A program made the position numbers and the translations under genes. A DNA stretch of 64,000 nt from contig QFQX01000003.1 in assembly GCA_003248775.1 (NCBI GenBank), forward strand, positions 62,001 through 126,000. Direction: 5' to 3'. Under the pieces are notes generated by a model. It did no database searches, had not been told where the DNA came from, and saw only the letters and a program-made list of their open reading frames with translations. Positions 25,714 through 34,522 of the stretch are shown one piece after another (position 1 is the first letter of the stretch; each line of letters starts with the position of its first letter). Source of the DNA: Shinella sp. GTDB lineage: Bacteria; Pseudomonadota; Alphaproteobacteria; Rhizobiales; Rhizobiaceae.

Positions 25714-26841
25714 TCAGGAGGCCTTGGCGAACCGTTCCGGCCGGAAGGTGGCAAGCATCGGATGACGGGCGCCGGTTGCAATTTCATAGGCCATCAGTTC
25801 ACCGACGATCAGGCCGAGCGTCGCACCGCTATGGCTGAAAGCCACGAAACAACCCGGAACGCCCTGCAATTCTCCAAGAACCGGTTCTCCGTCGCCCGGG
25901 ATGGGCTTCGGACCTGCTCCATAGGAGGCGACCTCCAGAACCGGATTGCCTTCCATCACCCTGGAGGCTTCGCTCAGCAATCCCTGCAGCGTCTCTGCCT
26001 TCACCACGAAGGATCCATCCGCCTTCACCTCGACCTCCTCGGCTGCCCAGTCCGCATCGAGTGAGAAGGTGCCGTTCGGCCCTGGACGAACAGCGACACG
26101 CGGAGTATTCAACACGGCGCGCAGTGGATGGTCGAGGGGCTTAGTCTGGATGAGCAGGGCAATCGGCGTTCCATCGCCGATGGTCTCACCTATATCGGAG
26201 GCCATGCGCGGAACCGCCGGACCCGTTGCGATCAGTGTGGCATCCGCGCCGAACCGCTTGCCGGAAGTTGTCACAGCTCCGACCGCGCGGCCGCCTTCCA
26301 CCAGTGGCGACGCAGCACCCTGATCCGTGACAAGAACACCGCCGAGCGCCGAGAACTCCTTGAGGAGATAATCTATCAGGATGGGCAGGTCGACCCAGCC
26401 CTCGCCGGGATTGAAGATTGCGCCCTGCTGCGTGATCGCCCGGCTGTCGATGCCGGGGGTAACCTTGGCTATATCCGAGCCCTGAACATGCAGCGCGTCA
26501 TAGGCCAGCGATATCTCGTGACGATAGGCGGCGTCGATCTCGTTGCCGATACCGTCCGCATCCCAGGTGAGACCGCCCTCGAAGCGCAACCAGTCCGCAT
26601 CGGGCAGCTTCGCCGACAGTGTGCGGTATCGATCGACACCCGCCATTCGCAGGCGATGATACTCCTCCGAGCGCATGCGGGCCGAATTGAGCCACGAAAG
26701 GGAGCGCCCGGATGCGCCATTGGCCGGGGGCCCATCGTTGATGATGGTCACCTTCACGCCGCGGCGGACAAGCTGGGTCGCGGTGGAAACGCCGAAAATG
26801 CCGGCGCCGATGATGACTGCTGAGGAAATCTTGATTGTCAT
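25714..26841 (-). CDS. socD: SocD-like FAD-dependent amadoriase/D-amino-acid-oxidase family enzyme
   Basis: A 375-residue flavoenzyme. It has the N-terminal dinucleotide-binding motif VIIGAGIFGVSTATQLVRRG (near residue 9) and the DAO-family C-terminal segment PGDGEPVLGELQGVPGCFVAFSHSGATLGLIVGELMA (about 312-348). In the Agrobacterium soc operon the matching gene product is an amadoriase homologue, proposed to split deoxyfructosyl-glutamine oxidatively into amino acid and sugar derivative. Same position here, last gene of a binding protein, fused transporter, sugar oxidoreductase and FAD enzyme series. The function is assigned mainly on that shared layout. Confidence 0.8.
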   Translation of the reverse strand: MTIKISSAVIIGAGIFGVSTATQLVRRGVKVTIINDGPPANGASGRSLSWLNSARMRSEEYHRLRMAGVDRYRTLSAKLPDADWLRFEGGLTWDADGIGNEIDAAYRHEISLAYDALHVQGSDIAKVTPGIDSRAITQQGAIFNPGEGWVDLPILIDYLLKEFSALGGVLVTDQGAASPLVEGGRAVGAVTTSGKRFGADATLIATGPAVPRMASDIGETIGDGTPIALLIQTKPLDHPLRAVLNTPRVAVRPGPNGTFSLDADWAAEEVEVKADGSFVVKAETLQGLLSEASRVMEGNPVLEVASYGAGPKPIPGDGEPVLGELQGVPGCFVAFSHSGATLGLIVGELMAYEIATGARHPMLATFRPERFAKAS

Positions 26842-26888
26842 GGTGTTGTCTTCTCGTCTGGCGGATCAAGAAATGTCGTTGGATATAA

Positions 26889-27896
26889 TCAGGGGGTTTC
26901 CCACAGCCCGGTGCGGGCCGAACGGAACAGCGCATCGATCGCCTTCATGTTGGCGACGGCATCGTCGAGGCCTGTTTCCAACGGTTCGCCCGTAAGAACG
27001 GCATGCGCAAAGGCATCAGCCTGAAGGCGATACTGGTCGACAGGCTCGATCTCGACGTCCTCCCGTCCGCCACCGGAAAGATCCCGGCCGTCATCGATGG
27101 CAATGACCGTCGGTGCATCTGCCGGCGCGTTGAACGGAATGGCGATCTCGATGCGCCCCTTCGTCCCGAGAATGGTGACCTTCTGGGTCAGAGCGAGCTG
27201 GGTCGAACAGGTGAACGCGAGCTGCCGACCTTCGGGAAACGCCAGCAACCCACTCGTCAGCCGATCTGTGCCGAAACGGCTGTCCCGGTCCATCAGTGCG
27301 ACGGCGCGTTGCGGTTCGGCGCCGAAGATGTAACGCGCGGTATTCAGCGCGTAGCATCCCACATCATAGAGCCCGCCGCCGCCGATCTCGGCCTGGTTGC
27401 GCACATTCTGCGGATCGTCGAGGAAGTAGGAGAATATCGTCTGGATGACGCGAACCTCGCCAATCCGACCTTCGTTCACCAGAGCCCGAACCTTTTGCCA
27501 TTGCGGGTGATGGCGAACCATGAAGGCTTCCGCCACCGGCAGACCCGACAACTTCTGCGCCTCGACAAGCGATTGCGCTCCCTCCGCCGACAAGGCGACC
27601 GGCTTCTCGCACAGCACGGGCTTGCCCGCCTTCAGGGCCGCAATCGTCATCGGCACATGCAGATGATTGGGCAAGGGATTGTAGATGGCGTCGATCTCGG
27701 GATCGGCAAGCAGTTCCTCATAGCTGTCATGGACCTTTGGAATGCCGAATTTCGCCGCAACGTCCTTGGCCTTTTCTGGCGAGCGAGAGGCAATGGCCTG
27801 CACCCTTCCAAGCCGACTTGTCTGGATGGCGGGGATGACCGCTTTCACCGCGATACCTGCGGCACCCAGCACACCCCATCTTATCATCTGTGTCAT
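26889..27896 (-). CDS. socC: SocC-like Gfo/Idh/MocA-family oxidoreductase
   Basis: A 335-residue NAD(P)-dependent sugar dehydrogenase-type protein. It has an N-terminal Rossmann motif (GVLGAAGIAVKAVIPAIQ), DAIYNPLPNHLHVPMTIAALKAGKPVLCEKPVAL (about residues 73-106; EKP is the catalytic-lysine signature) and the C-terminal GGGLYDVGCYALNTARYIFG typical of the family. Start at 27896 behind AAGGTG rather than the in-frame start at 27917. It matches the 'sugar oxidoreductase' slot of socABCD and should act on the sugar part of the imported Amadori compound. Confidence 0.83.
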   Translation of the reverse strand: MTQMIRWGVLGAAGIAVKAVIPAIQTSRLGRVQAIASRSPEKAKDVAAKFGIPKVHDSYEELLADPEIDAIYNPLPNHLHVPMTIAALKAGKPVLCEKPVALSAEGAQSLVEAQKLSGLPVAEAFMVRHHPQWQKVRALVNEGRIGEVRVIQTIFSYFLDDPQNVRNQAEIGGGGLYDVGCYALNTARYIFGAEPQRAVALMDRDSRFGTDRLTSGLLAFPEGRQLAFTCSTQLALTQKVTILGTKGRIEIAIPFNAPADAPTVIAIDDGRDLSGGGREDVEIEPVDQYRLQADAFAHAVLTGEPLETGLDDAVANMKAIDALFRSARTGLWETP

Positions 27897-27944
27897 TCTG
27901 CACCTTCTTTCATACAAATATTAGCTTTCATGCGGCCCGCGGGA

Positions 27945-29465
27945 TCAGAGCACTTCCGCCAGGAAGCGCTGGAGACGCGGGCTATGCGGGCTGTCGAAGA
28001 TCGCTTCGGGCGTTCCCGCCTCCACGACACGGCCCTCGTCCATGAACACCACCTGATCGGCCACCCGCCGGGCAAAGCCCATCTCGTGGGTGACCACCAC
28101 CATGGTCATGCCGCGCTGGCCGAGATCGGCCATCAGGTTGAGGACGCCCTTCACCAGTTCAGGGTCGAGCGCGCTCGTCACCTCGTCGAAGAGGATGACC
28201 TCGGGTTCCATGGCGAGCGCCCGTGCAATGGCCACGCGTTGCTGCTGACCACCGGACAGGCCGCTGGGGCGATGGTGCTGGCGGCTTGCCAATCCGACAT
28301 CGGCCAGCCTCGCCTTGGCGATGCGCTCGGCTTCTTCCTTCGGCATGCCCTTGATCTTGGTGAGCGACAGCATGACGTTCTCAAGCGCCGTATGATCCGG
28401 GAAGAGATTGAAATGCTGGAACACCATGCCGACCCGACGGCGAAGCTTTTCCGGTTTCATCGCAAGAATGCTCTCGCCATCCAACGTCACGTCGCCGGCC
28501 TTCGGCTCGATCAGACGGTTGAGGCAGCGCAGCAGCGTCGACTTGCCCGAGCCTGAGGGCCCAATGATGCAGGTCACGGACCCCTGGCGCACCGAAAGGT
28601 CGACGCCCTTCAGCACATCCAGCTCGCCATAGGCCATGCCGAGGTTTTTCACATCGAGGCTGCCGCCCTTGAAACCCGCCCCGGATTTTGGATCAGCGCG
28701 TTTTGCACCATCGAGTTCATCGACCTCTTCAAGACCGCTTGAGATGCCCGACGGCTTCTGCTTGCCGAGCCTCAGGCGCGTGTCGATCATGTTGACGACA
28801 TGGGTCAGCGGCACAGTGATGACGAGATAGAAAATACCCGCGAGCAGAAGCGGCGAAAGATTGCCGGTGACGACGGCGTGGTCCTGCCCGACGCGGAAGA
28901 TCTCGCGCTCGGAGGCCAGAAGGCCGAGAAAATAGACAAGGCTCGAATCCTTGACGTTGCCGATGAACTGGTTGACCAGCGCCGGCAGCACCCGCCGCAC
29001 GCCCTGGGGCACGACGATCAGCTTCATCCCCTGGCCATAGCTCATGCTCAGCGCGCGGCAGGCTTCCATCTGGCCGCGATCGACGCTCTGGATACCCGAA
29101 CGGAAAATTTCGCCGATATAGGCACCCGCAATCAGGCTGAGCGCCATGATCCCCAGCGGATAGGGCGACGGCCCGAACAGTTCGCGGCCGATGCGGGCAA
29201 AGCCCTGACCGATCAGCAGGATCGTAACGATTGCCGGGAGGCCCCGGAAGATATCGGTATAAACGCGCGCCGGAATGCGCAGCCACGGCGAGCGGGAAAT
29301 ACCCATGATCGCCAGCACCATGCCGATGATCACGCCGAAGACGGTGGAGGCCGCAGCGAGGATCAGGGTATTTTTCAGGCCGACCGCGATCATGGTCGGC
29401 AGCACCTCGGCCATCGCGTTCCAGTCGAGGAAACTGCGACGCAGATTTTCAAGCCAGTTCATCAA
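27945..29465 (-). CDS. socB: SocB-like fused amino-acid ABC permease-ATPase
   Basis: A 506-residue natural fusion. Residues about 15-235 are a HisM/GlnP-type permease (FRGLPAIVTILLIGQG; SGIQSVDRGQMEACRALSMSYGQGMKLIVVPQGVRRVLPALVNQFIGNVKDSSL). After a linker, residues about 265-506 are an ATPase with Walker A GPSGSGKST, Q-loop VFQHFNLFPDHTALENV, signature LSGGQQQR and Walker B VILFDEVTSALD. A single chain that homodimerises would supply both membrane and both motor domains. This exact fusion is the described form of SocB, the deoxyfructosyl-glutamine/mannopine transporter of pAtC58. Confidence 0.88.
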   Translation of the reverse strand: MMNWLENLRRSFLDWNAMAEVLPTMIAVGLKNTLILAAASTVFGVIIGMVLAIMGISRSPWLRIPARVYTDIFRGLPAIVTILLIGQGFARIGRELFGPSPYPLGIMALSLIAGAYIGEIFRSGIQSVDRGQMEACRALSMSYGQGMKLIVVPQGVRRVLPALVNQFIGNVKDSSLVYFLGLLASEREIFRVGQDHAVVTGNLSPLLLAGIFYLVITVPLTHVVNMIDTRLRLGKQKPSGISSGLEEVDELDGAKRADPKSGAGFKGGSLDVKNLGMAYGELDVLKGVDLSVRQGSVTCIIGPSGSGKSTLLRCLNRLIEPKAGDVTLDGESILAMKPEKLRRRVGMVFQHFNLFPDHTALENVMLSLTKIKGMPKEEAERIAKARLADVGLASRQHHRPSGLSGGQQQRVAIARALAMEPEVILFDEVTSALDPELVKGVLNLMADLGQRGMTMVVVTHEMGFARRVADQVVFMDEGRVVEAGTPEAIFDSPHSPRLQRFLAEVL

Positions 29466-29529
29466 GCTCTTCCTTGAAAGGCGGGGCCCGGCAGCAAGCC
29501 GCCGGGCCGAACGGGATCACTTGGCGGGA

Positions 29530-30363
29530 TTACCTGGGAAGATATTCAGCCGGCATCGGCGAGCCGGGGAACCATTTCTCGTAAAGGGTCTTCCAGGTGC
29601 CGTCCTGCATGGCTTCGTGCAGGCCCTTGTTCAGAGCTTCGCGGAAGGCGTCATTGCCCTTGCGGATCACGAAACCGGCCGGAGCGTCGAAGCTCGGAAT
29701 GTTGACGGTGACCTTCAGATCCGTGTAGCGGGCGGTATAGTCCTTGGCCGCCTCGTAATCGAGGAAGTGAGCGTCGATCGTGCCGTTGTTGAGAGCAACG
29801 ACGGCGGAGTTGTTGTCGGGGAACTTGACCAGATCGGCGCCGGTGAAGTTCTTCTGGGCATAGATTTCCTGCAACGTGCCCTGCACGACGCCGAGGCGTT
29901 TGCCTTTCAGTGCTGCTGCGTCGGTGATTTTCGCATCCGGCGTCAGCACCGAGAGATAGCCGGCCAGATAACCGTCAGAAAAGTCGACGGTCTGCTTGCG
30001 CTTTTCGGTCGTGCCGATCGCGGCAACTGCAACGTCGAAACGGCCATTTGCAACGGAGGGCATCAATGCTGAAAATTCCTGACCGGTGAACACGACCTGA
30101 GCCTTCTTGTAACCGATGCGCTCGGCGACGTTCAGGAACAGTTCGATGTCGAAGCCGGTAAAGTTGCCGTCAGCGGTGGTGAACGTATAGGGCTTGGCAT
30201 CGCCCATCGTGCCGACGCTGATGATCTTAGGATCGATCAGGCCATAGGGATTGTCCTCCGCAAGTGCCGTCGCGGCCGCGACGCCGGTGAAGGATAGAGC
30301 CAACGCGAGCATGGCAGCGCGCATCCGGCCTATCGACGAAGATGTATTTTCGAAAAACTTCAT
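29530..30363 (-). CDS. socA: SocA-like periplasmic amino-acid/Amadori-compound binding protein
   Basis: A 277-residue solute-binding protein of the polar amino-acid family. The signal peptide runs to ALAE (about residue 35). The mature chain contains IISVGTMGDAKPYTFTTADGNFTGFDIELFLNVAERIG and the family signature region TGQEFSALMPSVANGRFDVAVAAIGTTEKRKQTVDFS. The ATG at 30363 follows AGGAGA; the longer frame from 30489 is rejected because it has no signal peptide and runs through the operator. First gene of the operon, divergent from socR. Confidence 0.86.
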   Translation of the reverse strand: MKFFENTSSSIGRMRAAMLALALSFTGVAAATALAEDNPYGLIDPKIISVGTMGDAKPYTFTTADGNFTGFDIELFLNVAERIGYKKAQVVFTGQEFSALMPSVANGRFDVAVAAIGTTEKRKQTVDFSDGYLAGYLSVLTPDAKITDAAALKGKRLGVVQGTLQEIYAQKNFTGADLVKFPDNNSAVVALNNGTIDAHFLDYEAAKDYTARYTDLKVTVNIPSFDAPAGFVIRKGNDAFREALNKGLHEAMQDGTWKTLYEKWFPGSPMPAEYLPR

Positions 30364-30492
30364 GTGCTCGTTCTCCTGCTCTGGTGGTCTCGTCTGCGAC
30401 TTTTTAGGCGCAAGGGTCCCATCCGGACGGTGACCGAAGCCAGCCGTCCGGCCCATGCTCGTCGCATATGCCGGGGATTCCGATTTCATTAT

Positions 30493-30526
30493 GAGACCGG
30501 TCTCTTCACAATATGAGACCGGTCTC
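30493..30526. promoter_or_regulatory. Tandem SocR operator candidates
   Basis: The perfect 12-bp palindrome GAGACCGGTCTC occurs twice, at 30493-30504 and 30515-30526, 22 bp start to start, about two helical turns, so both lie on one DNA face. Flanks are also repeated (ATGAGACCGGTCTCTT). A central CG in a short perfect palindrome is typical of LacI-family operators. The sites lie between divergent socA and socR, fitting a repressor of both. Confidence 0.85.
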
Positions 30527-30543
30527 TTTCAGTTTTGACAATT

Positions 30544-30570
30544 GTTATATTCGCATTTGCCAGTCGTCAA
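30544..30570 (-). promoter_or_regulatory. Candidate socA promoter
   Basis: Minus-strand TTGACG (30570-30565) and TATAAC (30549-30544) with a 15-bp spacer, one or two bases short of ideal. Transcription would start near 30537, putting both palindromes just downstream where a bound repressor would block elongation. A plus-strand TTGACA at 30535-30540 may serve socR, but no good -10 follows it. Confidence 0.45.
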
Positions 30571-30592
30571 TATCTCTTGTAAGGCTAATGCC

Positions 30593-31672
30593 ATGGAACA
30601 GAGTCCGGCCAGATCTTCCTCCGTTACGGTCGCCGATGTCGCTCGCGAGGCGGGCGTTTCGAAGGCAACCGCGGCGCGTGTTCTGGGAGGTTACGGCACC
30701 GTCAGCACCAAAGTCCGCGAGGCGGTCAAGGCCGCCGCCGCCGCTCTCGACTATCGCCCCAACGAACTCGCTCGCAGCATGACCACCGGGCGCTCGGGAA
30801 CCATCGGCGTTGTCGTCGGCGATATCGAAAACCCGTTCTTCAGCCTCGCCGTGCGCGGCATTACCGATGTCGCCCGTCTCGCCGGCTTCAACGTCATCCT
30901 GTCCAATTCGGGAGAAGACGTTGCCGCTGAGAAAGCCGCTATCCACACGCTGGTCGCCAAGCGCGTCGATGGCATCATAGCCTCTCCGGCGAACGAAGGC
31001 GATGTCGAACATCTGAAGGACATCGAGCGTTCCGGCCGCCCGCTTGCCCTGCTGGATCGCTCAGCCCCTTCACTGAACGTCGACACCGTTATTGCGGACG
31101 ACATGCAGGCGGCAGAAGGCATAACCAGACTGCTGATCGGGCGCGGACATCGCCGCATTGCCTACGTCACCGCCTGTGACACGCCAGACCATGTCTTTCA
31201 TTCGCTGGATGACATTTACACTGACTCCGTCCGGCGGCGCATCGAAGGGCACCTTGGTGCCTGTCGCGAGGCGTCGCTGACCGGCATGGAGGAATGGGTG
31301 CGTGTTGGGGCCAACAGCCCCGAAGCGATACGCCGGATCGTCCTGAACATGCTGCAATCACCGGAACGTCCGAGCGCCATCATCGCTTCCGACAGCCTTA
31401 TCGGTCTCGAAGTCTTCAAGGTCACGCGCGAACTGGGCCTCACCCTGCCTGACGACCTGTCTCTGGTCTCATTCCACGACGCCGACTGGACATCCGTCAC
31501 CTCGCCGCCGGTGACCGTCGTACAACAGCCCGTCTACCAGCTTGGGGAAGCCGCCGCCACGCTGCTGGTAGAAAGGCTGAGCGGAAAGGCCGGCGAAGCA
31601 CGCAAGGTCGTACTGCCGACACGGCTCATCGAGCGCGCATCCGTCGGCGCTGCCCCCTCATCCGGTTCGTAA
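30593..31672 (+). CDS. socR: LacI-family transcriptional repressor (SocR-like)
   Basis: A 359-residue repressor. The N-terminal helix-turn-helix (SVTVADVAREAGVSKATAARVLGGYGTVSTKVREAVKAAAAALDYRPNELARSM, about residues 10-63) with hinge helix is followed by a periplasmic-binding-protein-like effector domain (TIGVVVGDIENPFFSLAVRGI ... SAIIASDSLIGLEVFKVTRELGL ... LSLVSFHDADW). ATG at 30593 chosen because the helix-turn-helix begins there. Divergent from socABCD with two palindromes between; the Agrobacterium SocR represses itself and socABCD. The inducer is presumably the Amadori compound or a breakdown product. Confidence 0.88.
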   Translation: MEQSPARSSSVTVADVAREAGVSKATAARVLGGYGTVSTKVREAVKAAAAALDYRPNELARSMTTGRSGTIGVVVGDIENPFFSLAVRGITDVARLAGFNVILSNSGEDVAAEKAAIHTLVAKRVDGIIASPANEGDVEHLKDIERSGRPLALLDRSAPSLNVDTVIADDMQAAEGITRLLIGRGHRRIAYVTACDTPDHVFHSLDDIYTDSVRRRIEGHLGACREASLTGMEEWVRVGANSPEAIRRIVLNMLQSPERPSAIIASDSLIGLEVFKVTRELGLTLPDDLSLVSFHDADWTSVTSPPVTVVQQPVYQLGEAAATLLVERLSGKAGEARKVVLPTRLIERASVGAAPSSGS

Positions 31673-31673
31673 C

Positions 31674-31696
31674 GAAAAATTCCCGTTTGACGGGAT
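31674..31696 (-). terminator. Terminator after hoxJ
   Basis: In the short gap between convergent socR and hoxJ, the minus strand reads a TCCCGT/ACGGGA stem with a 3-nt loop (31695-31681) followed by ATTTTT (31680-31675). It is a compact intrinsic terminator for the long hydrogenase transcript. Confidence 0.75.
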
Positions 31697-31713
31697 GTTA
31701 AAGTGGCAGGCGT

Positions 31714-33084
31714 CTATCGAGCGAGCGGCAGAACCACATGAAATTCGGCACCGCCCGCATCGTTGTTACGAACGGTGATCTCGCCGTTATAGTCCTGCAC
31801 GATGGTGAACGTGATCCAGAGCCCAAGGCCCGTTCCCTCGCCGACATCCTTGGTGGTGAAGAAGGGCTCGAAAACCTTGTTCATCTCTGTTTCCGCAATA
31901 CCCGGACCATTGTCGCTGACCACGATCTCGACGGCACCCCCGCGCTGCCTTGTGGAAATGTCCACCCGCCCGTTCTGCCGGTCGGCAACGGCATCCAGCG
32001 CATTGGCGATCAGGTTGACCAGAACCTGATGGATCTGCCCCTCATGCGCATCGACGAAGAGGCTGACATCGCTGTCGATCGAGACTTCCGCCATCGCATT
32101 CTTGGCCCGCACGGCAAGATGCGCGGAGTTCCGCAACACCCGATCGAGATCGACGGCATGGCGCTCGCCCGTCTCGCTGAACGAGAGACGCCTGAGATTT
32201 TTGACGATCTCGCTGACCCGGTCGGCGCCCTCCAGGGTACCTTCGAGAAGCGGCGCGATGTCGGAGAGGATACTGTCGATCTTGAGCCCGCGCCTGAGTT
32301 CCGCGATCTCATCGTCTCCGGCACCCTGATGCACTGCATCGAGATAGGAGACGAGGTTCTTGCGATAACGGTCGAGCGTGTAGATGTTGGCGTAGACGAA
32401 GCTGATCGGATTGTTGAGCTCATGGGCGACACCGGCGACGAGCCGGCCGAGGCTCGCCATCTTTTCCTGCTCGATCAACTTGCGTTGCGCCGTCTGCAAT
32501 TCGAGATGCGCCTGATGCAGCGCCTGATAGGCCTGCCTGAGTTCGCTGATCGGCCGCCCCGTCAGCACCGCGCCAAGACGCCGTCGCCGGCCATCGAAAA
32601 GAGCCGCGCAACGCATGGCAAGGCACTCTTCACGATCCACAGCCGCCCTGAAATGCAGGTCACCTTCCAGAACCCGGCCTTCCTGACCCGCACTCATCAA
32701 CCGTTCGGCTTCCTTGCGATCTGTCTCGATCACGTAATCGAAGATGCGGGTGCCGATCACCTTCGCCTCTTCCATGCCGACCAGAGTGAGAAATGCGGGA
32801 TTGACCTTGTGAATCACGCCATCGCGGCCGCAGGCAATGAGAATATCGGAAACGGAGGCAACGACACTCGAAATGAAGGTCTGCGCCTCCTCGAGTTCGG
32901 CATTCTTTCGCTCGAGATCCGTCTCGTTGCGCAGGAGTTCCGAATAGACTTCCTCCATGCGGTGAATGACGTCCACCCACATGGCTTCGCCCGAGCCGTC
33001 AAGCGCAAAGACGCTGGGCAGCGACACTTTTCCGGCGAGGTCTTCGCCGGCGGAACGGTCCGTCTTGTCAATCACTTTCGTCAT
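31714..33084 (-). CDS. hoxJ: PAS-containing sensor histidine kinase HoxJ/HupT
   Basis: A 456-residue soluble kinase of the hydrogen-sensing chain. An N-terminal coiled segment (about residues 40-70) is followed by a PAS domain (FISSVVASVSDILIACGRDGVIHKVNPAFLTLVGM, about 69-190), the phospho-acceptor region EKMASLGRLVAGVAHELNNP with its histidine, and an ATPase domain with N-box LVNLIANALDA, VSDNGPGI and the G-box GEGTGLGLW. No membrane helices. In homologous systems it is controlled by the regulatory hydrogenase HupUV/HoxBC and phosphorylates HoxA/HupR. Last gene of the hup-hyp-hox run, overlapping hoxA by 17 bp. Confidence 0.9.
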   Translation of the reverse strand: MTKVIDKTDRSAGEDLAGKVSLPSVFALDGSGEAMWVDVIHRMEEVYSELLRNETDLERKNAELEEAQTFISSVVASVSDILIACGRDGVIHKVNPAFLTLVGMEEAKVIGTRIFDYVIETDRKEAERLMSAGQEGRVLEGDLHFRAAVDREECLAMRCAALFDGRRRRLGAVLTGRPISELRQAYQALHQAHLELQTAQRKLIEQEKMASLGRLVAGVAHELNNPISFVYANIYTLDRYRKNLVSYLDAVHQGAGDDEIAELRRGLKIDSILSDIAPLLEGTLEGADRVSEIVKNLRRLSFSETGERHAVDLDRVLRNSAHLAVRAKNAMAEVSIDSDVSLFVDAHEGQIHQVLVNLIANALDAVADRQNGRVDISTRQRGGAVEIVVSDNGPGIAETEMNKVFEPFFTTKDVGEGTGLGLWITFTIVQDYNGEITVRNNDAGGAEFHVVLPLAR

Positions 33085-34522
33085 CGCGATAACGCCTGAG
33101 GTCGTACCGCTCGATTTTGCTTCTTAGACCGACGCGTGACAAGCCCAGTTCCTCGGCGGTGCGGCTGATATTGCCGTCATGGCGTGCGAGGCTCGCCTCG
33201 ATCGCCGCCTTCTCGACCTCTTCCACCATGTCCTTAAGCAGCCGCAGACCGCCATCCGAGGCCGGTGCGACCGTCACCTCGCCATTGCGGATGGCCGGCG
33301 ACAGAAGCTCGGGTGGCAGCGGCGCATTGCCGTCGGAGAGCACGGTCATCCGCTGGATCTCGTTCTGCAGTTCGCGCACGTTGCCCGGCCAGGAATAGGA
33401 GGTCATCAGGTCGAGCGTGTGCGGATGGAAGCCCGCCACCTGACGGTTGAACGACTGGTTGACCTGGGTCAGGATCCGGCCCGCAAGCGCGGGAATGTCC
33501 TCGATCCGTTCGCGAAGCGCCGGCATGTGGATCGGAAAGGCCGCGAGCCGGTAGTAGAGGTCGCGACGAAAACGCCCGGCCGCAACCTCGGCCAGGAGGT
33601 CGCGGTTGGTGGCAGAGATGACCCTGACATTTACCTTGCGCGGCCGCTGCGCGCCGAGCGGCCTGATTTCACCCTCCTGCAGCACACGCAGCAGCTTCAC
33701 CTGAAAGGCAGGCGAGGTCTCGCCGATTTCGTCGAGGAAGATCGTGCCGTTGTCGGCCAGCTCGAAAAGCCCGATGCGATCCTGATAGGCGCCGGTATAG
33801 GCCCCCTTCTTGCAGCCGAAGAGTTCGCTTTCCAGCAGTTCGTCCGGCAGCGCGCCGCAGTTTTCCACCACGAACGTCTTGTCGGCACGGGCGGATTCCT
33901 GATGGATGGCGCGCGCCAGCAGCTCCTTGCCGGTCCCCGATGCACCGGTAACGAGCACCGAAACGTCATAGCGCGCCGCCCGTCTTGCAAGCGCGATGGA
34001 GTTGACCAACGGACTGTCAGCGCGATGGACGATCCGGTCGAAACTGAAGGATTGCGCCTGATTGCGGCGTCGGTCGCTGATGACCTTCTGCAGCGCCTCG
34101 CTCGCGGGTTTCACCTCGATGCGCATGTCGGTGACTTCATGCTGCAGGCGCCAGAGATTGGCGCTCTCGCGCACGCAGGCGATCAGCTTGTCGGGGCTCC
34201 AGGGCTTGGTGATGTACTGGTAGATGCCGGCATTGTTGACACCCTCGATGATGTCGCCGCTATCGGTATATCCCGAGATGATGATGCGGATCGTGTCCGG
34301 CCAAAGTTCGCGCACGCGCTTCAAGAAGTCCACGCCGGATTCGCCGGGCATGCGCTGGTCGCACAGGATCACCTGCACCATCTCGCCTTCCAGCACCTCC
34401 TCCGCCTCCTTGGCATTGCGGGCGCCGATCACCTCGAACTCGTCGGAAAGCACCCGCTGGATCGCCTCGATCGAGCGCACCTCGTCATCCACGACAAGGA
34501 CGGTTGCGTGCGGGTTGGTCAT
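33068..34522 (-). CDS. hoxA: NtrC-family hydrogenase response regulator HoxA/HupR
   Basis: A 484-residue activator. Receiver domain (residues 1-125, acceptor Asp55 in VILCDQRMPGESG), sigma-54 interaction AAA+ domain (about 170-400; Walker A GASGTGKE, GAYTGA loop in place of the commoner GAFTGA, Walker B GTIFLDEIGE, NVRELQNEI) and a Fis-type DNA-binding helix-turn-helix at the C-terminus (GNISRTAEELGLSRVGLRSKIERY). It should drive the sigma-54 promoter ahead of hupS. In characterised HupR/HoxA systems the unphosphorylated form is the active one. It overlaps hoxX by ATGA. Confidence 0.93.
   Translation of the reverse strand: MTNPHATVLVVDDEVRSIEAIQRVLSDEFEVIGARNAKEAEEVLEGEMVQVILCDQRMPGESGVDFLKRVRELWPDTIRIIISGYTDSGDIIEGVNNAGIYQYITKPWSPDKLIACVRESANLWRLQHEVTDMRIEVKPASEALQKVISDRRRNQAQSFSFDRIVHRADSPLVNSIALARRAARYDVSVLVTGASGTGKELLARAIHQESARADKTFVVENCGALPDELLESELFGCKKGAYTGAYQDRIGLFELADNGTIFLDEIGETSPAFQVKLLRVLQEGEIRPLGAQRPRKVNVRVISATNRDLLAEVAAGRFRRDLYYRLAAFPIHMPALRERIEDIPALAGRILTQVNQSFNRQVAGFHPHTLDLMTSYSWPGNVRELQNEIQRMTVLSDGNAPLPPELLSPAIRNGEVTVAPASDGGLRLLKDMVEEVEKAAIEASLARHDGNISRTAEELGLSRVGLRSKIERYDLRRYRDDESD

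Noticed and set aside
27945..29465. The permease-ATPase fusion as an assembly error joining two genes.
   Set aside because: The same fusion is the known form of SocB, and both halves and the linker are in one clean frame.
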